Below, piece after piece: positions 1-14,200 of a stretch of 64,000 nt of DNA. A program made the translations under genes and the position numbers. Below the pieces are notes generated by a model. The model did not search any database. It was given only the letters and a program-made list of their open reading frames with translations, and was not told the origin of the DNA. The stretch is from Aestuariivivens marinum (GTDB lineage Bacteria > Bacteroidota > Bacteroidia > Flavobacteriales > Flavobacteriaceae), in contig NZ_JAKMCR010000006.1 of the NCBI RefSeq assembly GCF_022662175.1, forward strand, positions 1 through 64,000, given 5' to 3'. Position 1 is the first letter of the stretch, and each line of letters begins with the position of its first letter.

Positions 1-367
1 CACAAGCATCATTGGAACCATTATCAATATCCGATGGCGTTATGCTGGCATTGCCACTGGCATCCAACTGAACTGTGATGTCCTGACAGATAGCCGTCGG
101 ATCCACATTGTCCTCTACAGTAACTGTGGCCGTACAAGTAGAAACATTGTTGTTGTTGTCCGTCACCGTTAAGGTCACCGTGTTGGGGCCTATATTGCCG
201 CAATCAAAACTGTTCACGTCTATGGCAAGTGACTGAATGCCACAAGCATCATTGGAACCATTATCAATATCCGATGGCGTTATGCTGGCATTGCCACTGG
301 CATCCAACTGAACTGTGATGTCCTGACAGATAGCCGTCGGATCCACATTGTCCTCTACAGTAACTGT
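1..367. repeat. 240-bp direct repeat encoding an 80-residue HYR unit
   Basis: Bases 1-127 are identical to bases 241-367, a spacing of exactly 240 bp (80 codons, in frame). The matched block covers the motif VEDNVDPTAICQ and the residues after it. The intervening 128-240 is only distantly similar to 368-480. The window begins inside the array, so the number of further units cannot be seen. Confidence 0.95.
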
Positions 368-2023
368 TTGCTCACAAGTAGCTGTGTTACCCGATCCATC
401 CGTAACAGTCCAAGTTACAGTTGTGTCTCCTAATGGGAAAACAGCCGGCGCATCATTAACGACACTTGCAACACTACAGTTGTCCGAACCTGTTGGAGTT
501 GAACCTAAATCAACACCACTGGCCGTGCATAAACCAGCATCAACATTAACTAATACATCCGGAGGACAAATAATTGCAGGATTATCATCATCGGTAATTG
601 TAATATCAAAACTACATGATGAGGTATTGCCCCCTGCATCGGTGGCCGTGTAAGTTACAGTCGTCGTTCCCAAAGGAAAAGTGTCTCCTGGACTATGAGT
701 ACTAGTAAAGCTCGTTACGCTACAATTATCTGAGACTGTTGGCTCTGTCCAGGTAACTACTGCATTACAGCCACTGGCATCCGTTCCCTGAAATATGTCC
801 GATGGACAACCAGGTACAGGATCTATTAAGTCCTCAACTGTAACTGTAGTAGTATCAGTAATAATGCAACCATTAATATCGGTAATTTCTACAGTAAATA
901 TTTCACCATCAACTGCTCCACTAGCTATTGGTGTTTGAGATGTATTATCATCAAAAGTACTAGAACCATTAGAAGACCAAAGCCAAGAAACGGCATCACC
1001 ACCAGTTTCATTCAAAATTATATCCGCATTTGGACAAGCCGGACTGCTATTCGAAGCAACTGCATTAGGTAATGGGTTTACAACAACCTCAATTGAAGCC
1101 GTAAATGTAAAAACAATTTGATGTGTGATTGTAACTTCATAGGTGTAAGTTCCAATGGATAATCCGCTAACTACCGGATCTTGCAGTGTGCTGTTAAAGG
1201 AATATCCTCCAGGTCCTGTACCAGTCCAGACAAATGTGTTTGTAGGATCGGTTGCTCCAGTTCCAGAGGGATTTGCCATTAGATTTAGGTCTTCTCCTTC
1301 GCATATCGGCGAATTAGAAGATGGCGCTACATAAATACTGCCGCCATTGGCCATTAAATCTGCAAAGCTAAATGGATCATCCTGCCCTCCTCCTTCACCA
1401 TTGCAGGAGGCAAAAATAGCATCACCAATTCGTAATCTTTTCGAAGAACTACAAGGGATACTATTATCTAAAAAGCCACCTACATCATTAGGGTCATCGG
1501 GATCATCTAAAGCCACAATAAAAGCAGCCCCTGCCGGTAAAATAAGGTCTACAGAATTCTCCCAGTCCATGACACCTCCATCATTTGCAAATAATATCAA
1601 GGTGTTTAAAAAAGCATCCGCAATTAATTCAATTCTGTCTAAAGGTGGGGTAATACCATCTCCAATGGTTACTGAGCTCATTGATCCAAGAATATCTGAA
1701 CTTAGAATAATGGTATTTCCCCCTATGACAAATACATCATTTGTTGTCGGACCTAGCGGGTCTCCAGGGTAATAAGTTGCCGCGACCCAAGTAGTTCCGT
1801 TATAATATTCCCAATTAGCTGGATCTGTCCAATCCCCATCGCCTATTGAACGATAATCTCCCATTGTCTGGGATAATACTATACCAGATATTAAAAAAAC
1901 AACCGTGCAAATAATGTTCTTAAAAACAACGTTTATCTCTTTATTTGAGTTTTCAAATGTATTTTGTCTTAAATACTTTTTAAAACGAAGTGTTAAGTGA
2001 GGGCTTAACCTAGTTGTTATCAT
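1..2023 (-). CDS. Large secreted HYR-repeat surface protein, N-terminal part (runs off left edge)
   Basis: An open minus-strand frame of 674 codons begins at ATG 2023 and is still open at base 1. After a basic N-terminus there is a hydrophobic stretch ending in VLSQ at about residues 36-52, which I read as a signal peptide. Next comes a region of about 180 residues that opens with a motif common at the start of flavobacterial surface proteins (GDGDWTDPANW). PKD/Ig-like segments follow, then repeated HYR-type domains with the typical GTTTVTYTATDAGGN and DPTAIC motifs. The last visible units are about 80 residues long and almost identical in DNA. Such proteins usually end in a type IX secretion sorting domain, which would lie outside the window. 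A role in adhesion or gliding is inferred from family type only. The start is not certain, because the N-region before the hydrophobic core is long (about 35 residues). Confidence 0.8.
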   Translation of the reverse strand, partial: MITTRLSPHLTLRFKKYLRQNTFENSNKEINVVFKNIICTVVFLISGIVLSQTMGDYRSIGDGDWTDPANWEYYNGTTWVAATYYPGDPLGPTTNDVFVIGGNTIILSSDILGSMSSVTIGDGITPPLDRIELIADAFLNTLILFANDGGVMDWENSVDLILPAGAAFIVALDDPDDPNDVGGFLDNSIPCSSSKRLRIGDAIFASCNGEGGGQDDPFSFADLMANGGSIYVAPSSNSPICEGEDLNLMANPSGTGATDPTNTFVWTGTGPGGYSFNSTLQDPVVSGLSIGTYTYEVTITHQIVFTFTASIEVVVNPLPNAVASNSSPACPNADIILNETGGDAVSWLWSSNGSSTFDDNTSQTPIASGAVDGEIFTVEITDINGCIITDTTTVTVEDLIDPVPGCPSDIFQGTDASGCNAVVTWTEPTVSDNCSVTSFTSTHSPGDTFPLGTTTVTYTATDAGGNTSSCSFDITITDDDNPAIICPPDVLVNVDAGLCTASGVDLGSTPTGSDNCSVASVVNDAPAVFPLGDTTVTWTVTDGSGNTATCEQTVTVEDNVDPTAICQDITVQLDASGNASITPSDIDNGSNDACGIQSLAIDVNSFDCGNIGPNTVTLTVTDNNNNVSTCTATVTVEDNVDPTAICQDITVQLDASGNASITPSDIDNGSNDAC

Positions 2024-2249
2024 AATTATGAAACCTATAAGTGTTTTCTAAAAATAGAAATATAGATGGAATGATATTTTGTTTCATTATTTTTTTTTAA
2101 ACATGTTATACACAATTTTATTTCAGGAATTAAGACCATCCTAAAACTTATGGACTATAGTAAATAAAATCACTTTTAATATAATATAAGACACGTAATG
2201 CGGTATCTTTTGTTGAAATGATTAATATATTTGCTGAAATTTTTAATAT

Positions 2250-3839
2250 ATGTCTTTTTTAAAAGAGATACATCGCAGACGCACCTTTGGTATTATATCT
2301 CATCCCGATGCTGGTAAAACAACATTAACCGAAAAATTGTTGCTTTTTGGTGGTGCCATACAAGAAGCAGGCGCTGTAAAAAGTAATAAAATAAAAAAAG
2401 GCGCTACCAGCGATTTTATGGAAATTGAGCGCCAAAGAGGTATATCGGTAGCTACTTCTGTATTGGCCTTTGAATATAATGGCACCAAAGTAAATATTTT
2501 AGATACACCTGGACATAAAGATTTTGCCGAAGATACCTTTAGAACGCTTACTGCTGTAGATAGTGTTATTGTGGTTATTGATGTAGCCAAAGGGGTTGAG
2601 GAACAAACCGAAAAGTTGGTGGAAGTATGCCGTATGCGTAACATTCCTATGATTGTCTTTATTAACAAATTGGATCGGGAAGGAAAAGATGCTTTCGACC
2701 TATTGGATGAAGTAGAACAAAAACTGGGCTTAACCGTTTGTCCTTTAAGTTTTCCAATTGGTATGGGTTACGACTTTAAGGGAATCTATAATATATGGGA
2801 AAAAAATGTTAATCTTTTCAGCGGTGACAGTCGTAAAAATATAGAAGAAACCGTTGAGATTTCAGATTTACAATCTCAAACATTAGATAAACTAATTGGA
2901 GAAATATCGGCTCATACTTTACGTGAAAATCTAGAGTTGGTTGAAGGGATATACCCAAAATTTGACAAAGAAGCATATTTGATTGGTGATTTACAACCTG
3001 TCTTTTTTGGTTCGGCATTAAATAATTTTGGCGTAAGGGAATTATTGGACTGCTTTGTTGAAATTGCCCCTAAACCAAGGGCTAAGCAAAGTGAAGAACG
3101 TTTGGTAAAACCAGACGAAAATAAGTTTAGTGGCTTTGTATTTAAAATACACGCCAATATGGATCCTAACCACAGAGACCGATTGGCCTTTGTAAAAATT
3201 GTTTCCGGCAAGTTTGAGCGTAATAAGCCCTACTTACATGTTAGAAACAACAAAAAAATGAAATTTTCCAGCCCAAATGCTTTTTTTGCTGAAAAGAAAG
3301 AAATTGTAGATGTATCCTATCCAGGAGATATTGTTGGTTTACATGATACTGGAAACTTTAAAATTGGCGACACCCTTACTGAAGGAGAAACTATAAATTA
3401 CAGAGGAATACCAAGTTTCTCACCTGAACACTTCAGATACATAAATAATGCTGATCCTCTAAAATCGAAACAACTTTATAAAGGAATTGACCAGTTAATG
3501 GATGAAGGTGTTGCCCAATTGTTTACTCTGGAACTTAACGGCAGAAAAGTAATTGGTACTGTTGGCGCATTACAGTATGAAGTCATTCAATATCGTTTGG
3601 AACACGAATATGGTGCCAAGTGTACTTATGAAAATTTAAATGTTCATAAAGCTTGTTGGGTGGATGCTGAAGATGAAAAGAATGAAGAATACAAAGAGTT
3701 TATTAGAGTAAAACAACGTTATTTGGCCAAAGACAAGCAAAACCAACTGGTATTCTTGGCTGATTCGGCATTTTCGTTGCAAATGACCCAACAAAAATAC
3801 CCCAGTATAAAATTTTATTTCACATCTGAATTTAATTAA
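2250..3839 (+). CDS. prfC: Peptide chain release factor 3 (RF3)
   Basis: RF3 is the translational GTPase that removes RF1/RF2 from the ribosome after termination. The 529-residue product has the usual RF3 length. Visible GTPase motifs are SHPDAGKT at residues 17-24, RGIS near 63, DTPGHK at 85-90 and NKLD at 139-142. Domains II and III follow, and the C-terminal half contains the RF3-like stretch GALQYEVIQYRLEHEYG. It starts at ATG 2250 without a Shine-Dalgarno, which is normal for this phylum. It is followed after about 120 bp by a small ferredoxin-like gene and shows no clear operon partner. I see no anomaly. Confidence 0.97.
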   Translation: MSFLKEIHRRRTFGIISHPDAGKTTLTEKLLLFGGAIQEAGAVKSNKIKKGATSDFMEIERQRGISVATSVLAFEYNGTKVNILDTPGHKDFAEDTFRTLTAVDSVIVVIDVAKGVEEQTEKLVEVCRMRNIPMIVFINKLDREGKDAFDLLDEVEQKLGLTVCPLSFPIGMGYDFKGIYNIWEKNVNLFSGDSRKNIEETVEISDLQSQTLDKLIGEISAHTLRENLELVEGIYPKFDKEAYLIGDLQPVFFGSALNNFGVRELLDCFVEIAPKPRAKQSEERLVKPDENKFSGFVFKIHANMDPNHRDRLAFVKIVSGKFERNKPYLHVRNNKKMKFSSPNAFFAEKKEIVDVSYPGDIVGLHDTGNFKIGDTLTEGETINYRGIPSFSPEHFRYINNADPLKSKQLYKGIDQLMDEGVAQLFTLELNGRKVIGTVGALQYEVIQYRLEHEYGAKCTYENLNVHKACWVDAEDEKNEEYKEFIRVKQRYLAKDKQNQLVFLADSAFSLQMTQQKYPSIKFYFTSEFN

Positions 3840-3958
3840 ATACTACCTGTAATTCATCTGTTAATCGTATTTTTTAAACTGTTAACCCAATTTTTTAACC
3901 CTTAAATGACCTATTCTTTAACTTTAATAAAGAATCATCACCCCAAAATGATTGAGCC

Positions 3959-4198
3959 ATGGAAGAAGTAAATGACAGAGAATTTAGTAATAATGAGATT
4001 ACTGTAACCTACGACCCATGTATTTGTACACTCTCTGGAAAATGTGCAAAAGAACTTTCAGATGTTTTTAGCAACTCTGTTATTCCTTGGGTGAATTTAG
4101 ATAATACGGAGACCAAAAAAATCATACAACAAATTAAAAGATGCCCTTCTGGGGCCTTACAGTATTATCTTAAAAAAGAAGAAAAGCATACAGTTTAA
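3959..4198 (+). CDS. Small divergent mono-[4Fe-4S] protein (Fer4_19 type)
   Basis: The 79-residue protein carries cysteines at 21, 23, 29 and 62 in the pattern CICTLSGKC and RCPSGAL. This matches the single-cluster Fer4_19 domain, whose members usually contain C-x5-C and a downstream RCPSGAL-like motif. It probably binds one iron-sulfur cluster and transfers electrons, but no partner enzyme lies beside it and the reaction is unknown. It starts at ATG 3959, which overlaps no other gene, and ends just before a strong terminator. The family assignment is good and the function open. Confidence 0.8.
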   Translation: MEEVNDREFSNNEITVTYDPCICTLSGKCAKELSDVFSNSVIPWVNLDNTETKKIIQQIKRCPSGALQYYLKKEEKHTV

Positions 4199-4222
4199 AT
4201 TCGATAATAAGTGTTGATTATT

Positions 4223-4260
4223 AAAAAATCCTTTGGATGAGTTTCTTCAAAGGATTTTTT
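4223..4260. terminator. Strong bidirectional terminator after the ferredoxin-like gene
   Basis: Bases 4223-4235 and 4248-4260 form a perfect 13-bp stem with a 12-nt loop, starting with six A and ending with six T. It lies 24 bp after the ferredoxin-like stop codon and would also work for transcripts arriving from the DUF3467 side. Confidence 0.9.
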
Positions 4261-4293
4261 CATTCTATTATACTTAGAGGCTAAAGTCACAAA

Positions 4294-4514
4294 AACCTAA
4301 GGAATAGTCTGTTGCTATAAGTTACATTTCAAGCAACCTCTTTTAAGTGGTATTTGAAAAATTCTCACTAAGCCTGTCCTATTGGTCCAAAATTCAAAGG
4401 AATAGCAGGTTGCTCTTTAAAACATTTCAAGCAACCCTTTTTTAAGCGGTATTTGAAAAATTCTCACTAAGCCTGTCCTGTTGGTCCAAAATTCAAAGGT
4501 ATAGGCGGTTGCTC
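4294..4514. repeat. Degenerate tandem duplication of the DUF3467 gene 3' end
   Basis: Bases 4324-4415 and 4422-4514 are near-identical copies offset by 98-99 bp. The second copy is the real 3' end of the DUF3467 gene (tail EQPPIPLNFGPTGQA then TAG). The first is a non-coding copy that still reads EQPAIPLNFGPIGQA then TAG on the minus strand. A more decayed third piece is visible at about 4294-4317. It therefore looks like a stepwise tandem duplication of the gene tail plus about 45 bp of downstream sequence. Confidence 0.85.
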
Positions 4515-4784
4515 GTAATCCTTGATTTCCCCATGGGCATTTTCAAACCGTGCCACATTATCACCCAATGCCTTTAGCAATCGCTTGGCATGTTGAGGCG
4601 TTAATATAATTCGGGATTTCACCTTATTCTTAGGAACCCCTGGCATGATATTGACAAAATCAATCACAAATTCTGAAACAGAATGATTAATAATAGCCAG
4701 ATTGGAATAAGTCCCCTCTGCAACCTTCTCATCAAGCTCAATATTGATTTGTCCTTGTTTTTTGTTATCGTTTTCGTTTGCCAT
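4467..4784 (-). CDS. DUF3467 family protein
   Basis: This is a 105-residue acidic-to-neutral soluble protein matching the DUF3467 family. The recognisable core is FVIDFVNIMPGVPKNKVKSR followed by a segment with TPQHAKRLLKAL. In Bacteroidota this gene commonly follows rpoC, as it does here (gap 91 bp, with a hairpin in between). No signal peptide or membrane segment is visible. The biochemical role of the family is not established, and co-location with RNA polymerase genes is only suggestive. Its 3' end has been tandemly duplicated downstream. Confidence 0.88.
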   Translation of the reverse strand: MANENDNKKQGQINIELDEKVAEGTYSNLAIINHSVSEFVIDFVNIMPGVPKNKVKSRIILTPQHAKRLLKALGDNVARFENAHGEIKDYEQPPIPLNFGPTGQA

Positions 4785-4804
4785 AACTGTAAGTTTTAAA
4801 TATA

Positions 4805-4837
4805 AAAGCCTTCAGGTTATAATAACTTGAAGGCTTT
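4805..4837. terminator. Hairpin between rpoC and DUF3467
   Basis: Bases 4805-4820 are complementary to 4822-4837 over 16 bp with one G-T pair and almost no loop. Read on the minus strand, the stem is followed by TTTTATATTT. It lies 39 bp downstream of the rpoC stop and could end or reduce transcription of the rpoBC operon before DUF3467. A second small CCGC/GCGG hairpin sits at about 4850-4864. Confidence 0.75.
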
Positions 4838-4875
4838 AGTTTGATAGATTCCCGCCTTCGCGGAAATGAAAAATT

Positions 4876-7800
4876 CTAGTTGTAATTCAACTCTTGCTTC
4901 ACTTGCATCATTTCTTCGAACTCCTCTTTAGAACCTACTATAATGTTTGCATAGTTACGCATACCTGTACCTGCTGGAATTCTATGTCCAACAATAACAT
5001 TTTCCTTCAATCCGTCTAAAGTATCTACCTTACCTGCAACAGCAGCCTCGTTAAGTACTTTTGTTGTTTCTTGGAAAGATGCAGCAGAAATAAATGATTT
5101 GGTTTGAAGCGAAGCTCTTGTAATACCTTGTAATATAGGTGTTGCAGTTGCTGGTTGGGCATCCCTAGCTTCAACAAGTTGCTTATCTTCACGACGTAAC
5201 AGAGAATTTTCATCCCTTAACTGACGTGGAGAAACAATCTGTCCAGCTTTAAGATTGACAGAATCTCCAGCATTTTCAACAACCTTCATCCCAAAAATAT
5301 CATCATTTTCCTTGATGAAATCTGATTTATGTACTAATTGATCTTCTAAGAATAAGGTGTCCCCTGAATCAATAATCTGTACTTTACGCATCATTTGCCT
5401 AACAACAACCTCAAAGTGTTTGTCGTTAATTTTCACCCCTTGTAATCGGTAAACTTCCTGTACTTCGTTTACTAAGTACTGTTGTACTGCAGAAGGTCCT
5501 TTTATATTTAGTATGTCGTCTGGAGTTACAGAACCATCAGATAAAGGCATACCGGCTTTTACATAATCATTCTCCTGAACCAAAATTTGATTAGATAGTT
5601 TGACCAAGTACTTTTTAACTTCACCTAATTTAGACTCAACAATGATTTCACGGTTACCACGCTTAATCTTACCAAAAGATACTACACCATCAATCTCACT
5701 TACTACCGCAGGGTTCGATGGATTACGTGCTTCGAACAACTCGGTAACACGTGGAAGACCACCTGTTATATCCCCAGCCTTAGCCGACTTACGAGGTATT
5801 TTTACTAAAATTTTACCTACACTAATCTTCTCACCATCATCAATCATTAAGTGGGCACCAACTGGTAAATTGTAGGAACGGATAACCTCTCCCTTACCAT
5901 CTTCAACATGAAGCGTTGGAATAAGTTTCTTGTTTCTTGATTCCGAAATCACCTTTTCCTGGAAACCTGTTTGTTCATCTATTTCAACTTGGTAAGTGAC
6001 CCCTTGTTCAATGTTTTCATATTTTACTTTACCAGCAAATTCTGAAATAATTACACCGTTATATGGATCCCAAGTACAAACCACATCACCTTTCTTAAGT
6101 TCATCGCCACTATTTATGTATAATGTTGAACCATAAGGTATGTTATTAGTACTTAATGTAATACCTGTTTTCTTATCTATTAACTTAATTTCAGAAGTAC
6201 GTGAAATAACGATATCTATTTCATTACCTTCAGCGTCCTTACCTTTTACCGTTTTTAGGTCTTCAATTTCTGCAATACCATCAAACTTAACGGCCAATTT
6301 ATTTTCTTCTGAAATATTACCTGCAATACCTCCCACGTGGAAGGTACGCAATGTTAACTGTGTACCAGGCTCACCAATAGATTGTGCTGCAACAACACCA
6401 ACAGCTTCACCTCGCTGTACCATTTTACCTGTAGCTAGATTACGACCGTAACACTTCGCACAAATTCCTTGTAAGGCTTCACAGGTAAGTGCAGAACGCA
6501 CCTCAATACTTTCTATTGGAGATTCTTCAATCGCTTTAGCAATATCATCTTCAATTAACTGACCAGATGCTACTAACAATTCGTCTGTTAATGGATTATA
6601 TACATCATTTAAAGACACACGACCTACTATTCTTTCTTCTAGTGTTTCAACAACTTCGTCGTTTTTCTTTAATGGTTCTACTTCAACACCTCTTAAGGTT
6701 CCACAGTCTTCAGAATTAATTATCACATCTTGAGACACATCAACCAAACGTCTCGTTAAGTAACCTGCATCAGCAGTTTTAAGAGCCGTATCCGCAAGAC
6801 CTTTACGTGCACCGTGGGTAGAAATAAAATATTCTAAAATAGAAAGCCCTTCCTTAAAGTTAGAAAGAATCGGGTTTTCAATAATCTCTCCTCCACCAGC
6901 GTTTGATTTTTTAGGCTTGGCCATCAATCCACGCATACCGGTAAGCTGACGAATCTGTTCTTTAGATCCACGAGCTCCAGAGTCAAGCATCATGAATACC
7001 GAATTAAACCCTTGTTGATCCTCACGAATACGCTTCATGGACAACTCAGTCAACTCTGCATTGGTAGAGGTCCATATATCAATAACCTGATTATAACGTT
7101 CATTATTTGTAATCAGTCCCATATTATAGTTGGCCATAATACCATCTACTTGCTGGTTAGCACTGACTATCATGTTTTGTTTTTCTGGCGGAATGATAAT
7201 ATCTCCCAAACTAAATGATAAACCGCCTTGGAATGCAAACTGGAATCCTAAAGTTCTAATCGCATCCAAGAAATCAGCTGTTTCAGGAACTGAAGTCACT
7301 TTAAGAATATCCCCAATAATATCTCTCAACGATTTTTTAGTTAATACCTGATTGATATAACCCGCTGCCTGAGGTACATGTTGGTTAAACAACACACGGC
7401 CAACAGTAGTTTCAATAATCATTGGCTCTAACTTACCATCTTGGTTAATATCCAATGTTCTTACCTTAATACCTGCATTTAGGTGAACTTTCTTTTCGTT
7501 GAACGCAATTTCTACTTCCTCTGGAGAATAGAATGTTAATCCTTCTCCTTTAATTGGATTATCTGGTGTAGACTTACGCTCTTTGGTCATATAATACAAC
7601 CCAAGAACCATGTCCTGAGACGGTACCGTAACTGGGGAACCATTCGCTGGGTTAAGGATATTATGTGATGCCAACATTAATAGCTGACACTCTAAAATAG
7701 CCTCTGGCCCTAACGGTAAGTGTACCGCCATTTGGTCACCATCAAAATCCGCATTAAATGCCGTACATACTAATGGATGTAACTGAATAGCTTTTCCCTC

Positions 7801-9177
7801 AATTAATTTTGGTTGAAAAGCTTGAATACCCAAACGGTGTAAGGTAGGAGCACGGTTTAGCAATACTGGATGGCCTTTAAGCACATTTTCCAAGATATCC
7901 CAAACCACAGGCTCTCTTTTGTCTATAATTTTCTTTGCAGATTTAACAGTCTTAACAATACCTCTTTCAATTAATTTTCTGATGACGAAAGGCTTATAAA
8001 GCTCTGCTGCCATATTCTTTGGCAATCCACACTCATATAATTTTAATTCTGGACCTACAACAATTACCGAACGTGCAGAATAATCAACACGCTTACCTAA
8101 AAGGTTTTGACGAAAACGGCCTTGTTTACCTTTAAGGGAATCAGATAAAGATTTTAATGGTCTGTTAGAATCAGTTTTTACAGCTGAAGACTTACGTGTA
8201 TTATCGAATAACGAATCTACAGATTCCTGCAACATACGTTTTTCGTTACGTAAGATTACTTCTGGAGCTTTGATTTCCACCAAACGTTTCAAACGGTTAT
8301 TACGGATAATTACCCTTCTGTATAAGTCGTTCAAATCGGACGTAGCGAAACGACCTCCATCTAACGGTACTAACGGACGTAATTCAGGTGGAATTACCGG
8401 AATAACTTTCATAATCATCCACTCTGGACGATTTTCGCGATTGTTGTTAGCTTCGCGTAAAGCTTCAACCACCTGCAAACGTTTTAAAGCTTCTGTTTTA
8501 CGTTGTTTAGACGTTTCAGTATTGGCTTTATGGCGTAATTCGTATGACAAAGATTCTAAATCGATTCTTGCCAACAACTCTATTAAACATTCGGCACCCA
8601 TTTTAGCCAAGAACTTATTAGGATCGGTATCGTCTAAATACTGATTATCCTGCGGTAATGATTCAAGAATGTTTAAATATTCTTCTTCCGTTAGGAAATC
8701 CATTTTTTGCAATGGTTCCCCTTCTTCATTTTTAGCTATACCTGGTTGAATAACTACGTAACGTTCGTAGTATATAATCATATCTAATTTCTTAGATGGT
8801 AAGCCTAACAAATAACCTATTTTGTTAGGTAATGAACGGAAATACCAAATATGGGCCACAGGAACCACTAAGTTAATGTGTCCTACGCGATCACGACGCA
8901 CTTTCTTTTCAGTAACCTCTACACCACAACGGTCACAAACAATACCCTTATAGCGAATACGCTTATATTTTCCACAGGCACATTCATAATCCTTTACCGG
9001 ACCAAAAATACGCTCGCAAAACAAACCATCACGTTCTGGTTTGTGTGTTCGATAATTAATAGTTTCTGGCTTTAAAACCTCACCATTAGACTCTGCTAAA
9101 ATAGACTCTGGTGAAGCCAAACCAATTGAGATTTTGTTAAACCTCTTTACTGCGTTCTTATCTTGTTTTCTTGCCAT
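4876..9177 (-). CDS. rpoC: DNA-directed RNA polymerase subunit beta'
   Basis: The 1433-residue protein is the beta' subunit, which carries the catalytic magnesium. The N-terminal zinc ribbon has Cys66, Cys68, Cys81 and Cys84. The active-site loop [12 protein letters not shown] begins at about residue 475. The second zinc site appears as [13 protein letters not shown], and the C-terminus carries the clamp and rudder regions with LRTFHVGG. The length is normal for Bacteroidota. It lies 29 bp downstream of rpoB in the same operon and starts at ATG 9177. I see no inteins, splits or unusual insertions. Confidence 0.99.
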   Translation of the reverse strand: MARKQDKNAVKRFNKISIGLASPESILAESNGEVLKPETINYRTHKPERDGLFCERIFGPVKDYECACGKYKRIRYKGIVCDRCGVEVTEKKVRRDRVGHINLVVPVAHIWYFRSLPNKIGYLLGLPSKKLDMIIYYERYVVIQPGIAKNEEGEPLQKMDFLTEEEYLNILESLPQDNQYLDDTDPNKFLAKMGAECLIELLARIDLESLSYELRHKANTETSKQRKTEALKRLQVVEALREANNNRENRPEWMIMKVIPVIPPELRPLVPLDGGRFATSDLNDLYRRVIIRNNRLKRLVEIKAPEVILRNEKRMLQESVDSLFDNTRKSSAVKTDSNRPLKSLSDSLKGKQGRFRQNLLGKRVDYSARSVIVVGPELKLYECGLPKNMAAELYKPFVIRKLIERGIVKTVKSAKKIIDKREPVVWDILENVLKGHPVLLNRAPTLHRLGIQAFQPKLIEGKAIQLHPLVCTAFNADFDGDQMAVHLPLGPEAILECQLLMLASHNILNPANGSPVTVPSQDMVLGLYYMTKERKSTPDNPIKGEGLTFYSPEEVEIAFNEKKVHLNAGIKVRTLDINQDGKLEPMIIETTVGRVLFNQHVPQAAGYINQVLTKKSLRDIIGDILKVTSVPETADFLDAIRTLGFQFAFQGGLSFSLGDIIIPPEKQNMIVSANQQVDGIMANYNMGLITNNERYNQVIDIWTSTNAELTELSMKRIREDQQGFNSVFMMLDSGARGSKEQIRQLTGMRGLMAKPKKSNAGGGEIIENPILSNFKEGLSILEYFISTHGARKGLADTALKTADAGYLTRRLVDVSQDVIINSEDCGTLRGVEVEPLKKNDEVVETLEERIVGRVSLNDVYNPLTDELLVASGQLIEDDIAKAIEESPIESIEVRSALTCEALQGICAKCYGRNLATGKMVQRGEAVGVVAAQSIGEPGTQLTLRTFHVGGIAGNISEENKLAVKFDGIAEIEDLKTVKGKDAEGNEIDIVISRTSEIKLIDKKTGITLSTNNIPYGSTLYINSGDELKKGDVVCTWDPYNGVIISEFAGKVKYENIEQGVTYQVEIDEQTGFQEKVISESRNKKLIPTLHVEDGKGEVIRSYNLPVGAHLMIDDGEKISVGKILVKIPRKSAKAGDITGGLPRVTELFEARNPSNPAVVSEIDGVVSFGKIKRGNREIIVESKLGEVKKYLVKLSNQILVQENDYVKAGMPLSDGSVTPDDILNIKGPSAVQQYLVNEVQEVYRLQGVKINDKHFEVVVRQMMRKVQIIDSGDTLFLEDQLVHKSDFIKENDDIFGMKVVENAGDSVNLKAGQIVSPRQLRDENSLLRREDKQLVEARDAQPATATPILQGITRASLQTKSFISAASFQETTKVLNEAAVAGKVDTLDGLKENVIVGHRIPAGTGMRNYANIIVGSKEEFEEMMQVKQELNYN

Positions 9178-9206
9178 AATATATGGTTGAAATGATTTTT
9201 AATTAA

Positions 9207-13019
<3,813 letters not shown>

Positions 13020-13149
13020 CAATGGACGAAATTTTGATTAAAAAAATAGTGATAGTGCCTATAAACACTAGTAAAACGGACTAAATAGCAATTTTAAAAT
13101 CAATTTACTATTAAGTGCCTTTTTGGGTATATCATTATATACGCAAAAT

Positions 13150-13190
13150 GGTTTAGGACTTATCCCGCATTAGCGGGACAGACCTAAACC
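13150..13190 (-). promoter_or_regulatory. Hairpin in the rplL-rpoB spacer (possible attenuator or processing site)
   Basis: An outer stem GGTTTAGG/CCTAAACC (13150-13157 with 13183-13190) encloses an inner stem TCCCGC/GCGGGA (13163-13168 with 13173-13178). It is followed on the minus strand only by a weak T run (ATTTTG). Its location between rplL and rpoB is the same as the E. coli partial terminator, so I infer attenuation or RNA processing. No sequence homology to E. coli is claimed. Confidence 0.6.
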
Positions 13191-13213
13191 TTTGTATTGT
13201 TTGGGTTTTAAGC

Positions 13214-13591
13214 TTACTTAAGCTCAACCTCAGCTCCTGCTTCTTCTAAAGAAGATTTTAAACCTTCAGCTTCGTCTTTAGAAACACCTTCTTTAATTGC
13301 GCTAGGTGCACTGTCAACTAATTCTTTAGCTTCTTTTAATCCTAAACCAGTTAATTCCTTAACTAATTTTACAACTGCTAATTTAGAAGCACCAGCTGCT
13401 TTTAATATTACGTCAAACTCAGTTTGAGCTTCACCAGCGTCGTCTCCACCAGCAGCAGGACCAGCAGCAACTGCTACAGCTGCAGCAGCAGGCTCTATAC
13501 CATACTCATCTTTTAATATAGTAGCTAACTCGTTTACTTCTTTTACTGTTAAGTTAACTAATTGTTCTGCGAAATCTTTTAAATCTGCCAT
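13214..13591 (-). CDS. rplL: Ribosomal protein bL12 (L7/L12)
   Basis: The 125-residue stalk protein has an N-terminal dimerisation region, an alanine- and glycine-rich hinge at about residues 33-55, and the C-terminal factor-binding domain with [18 protein letters not shown]. It recruits translation GTPases to the ribosome together with uL10. It lies 66 bp downstream of rplJ. The spacer after it contains the rplL-rpoB hairpin. Length and sequence are typical. Confidence 0.98.
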   Translation of the reverse strand: MADLKDFAEQLVNLTVKEVNELATILKDEYGIEPAAAAVAVAAGPAAGGDDAGEAQTEFDVILKAAGASKLAVVKLVKELTGLGLKEAKELVDSAPSAIKEGVSKDEAEGLKSSLEEAGAEVELK

Positions 13592-13657
13592 TTTTCTATC
13601 GTTTTAATAAATTTTTAATTTTAATATAATTGTAATAAAGTGCGTACTTTGTTATTA

Positions 13658-14179
13658 CTATCCTTCTTTTTCGGATAGGGTTTTAATAATACCAGCAAGT
13701 TTTCCTCCACTTGATTGAAGTGCTGAAACCACATTTTTGGCTGGAGATTGTAATAATGTAATAATATCTCCTATCAATTCTTCTCTAGACTTAATGTCTA
13801 CAAGAGTATCTAATTGATCATCACCAATGTAAATAGCTTCTTCAATAAAAGCACCTTTTAACAAAGGTTTATCAGACTTCTTTCTGAAGGTTTTAATAAC
13901 CTTTGCTGGTGCATTACCAGTTTCGGAATACATTACCGAAGTATTACCTTTTAATACTGTAGGAAGCTCTCCAAACTCTTTGTCTGAAGCTTCCATCGCT
14001 TTTGCAAGTAATGTGTTCTTAACAACTGCTAGTTTAATATTTGCCTTAAAACAAGCACGTCTTAAATCTGAAGTCGTTCCTGCATTTAATCCAGAAATAT
14101 CAGCCAAATAAATATTTGGGTTTTCGGCTAATTGTGCAGTTAAGTCTTCAATTATTTGTGATTTTTCTTCTCTTGTCAT
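13658..14179 (-). CDS. rplJ: Ribosomal protein uL10
   Basis: The 173-residue protein anchors the bL12 stalk dimers to the 50S subunit. It shows the uL10 N-terminal RNA-binding domain (TREEKSQIIEDL at the start and KNTLLAKAM near residues 54-62) and a C-terminal helix for bL12 binding. It begins 21 bp after rplA. That gap is far too short for a proteobacterial-type L10 leader, so any autoregulation must act elsewhere. I see nothing unusual in the protein. Confidence 0.97.
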   Translation of the reverse strand: MTREEKSQIIEDLTAQLAENPNIYLADISGLNAGTTSDLRRACFKANIKLAVVKNTLLAKAMEASDKEFGELPTVLKGNTSVMYSETGNAPAKVIKTFRKKSDKPLLKGAFIEEAIYIGDDQLDTLVDIKSREELIGDIITLLQSPAKNVVSALQSSGGKLAGIIKTLSEKEG

Positions 14180-14200
14180 AATAAAAGTTTTTAACTATAA

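Noticed and set aside
348..653. Plus-strand ORFs inside the HYR repeat gene (also 1347-1772).
   Set aside because: They are shadows of the minus-strand reading frame, which has family motifs over its full length.
14180..14200. A proteobacterial-type L10 leader before rplJ.
   Set aside because: The spacer is only 21 bp, too short for such a structure.
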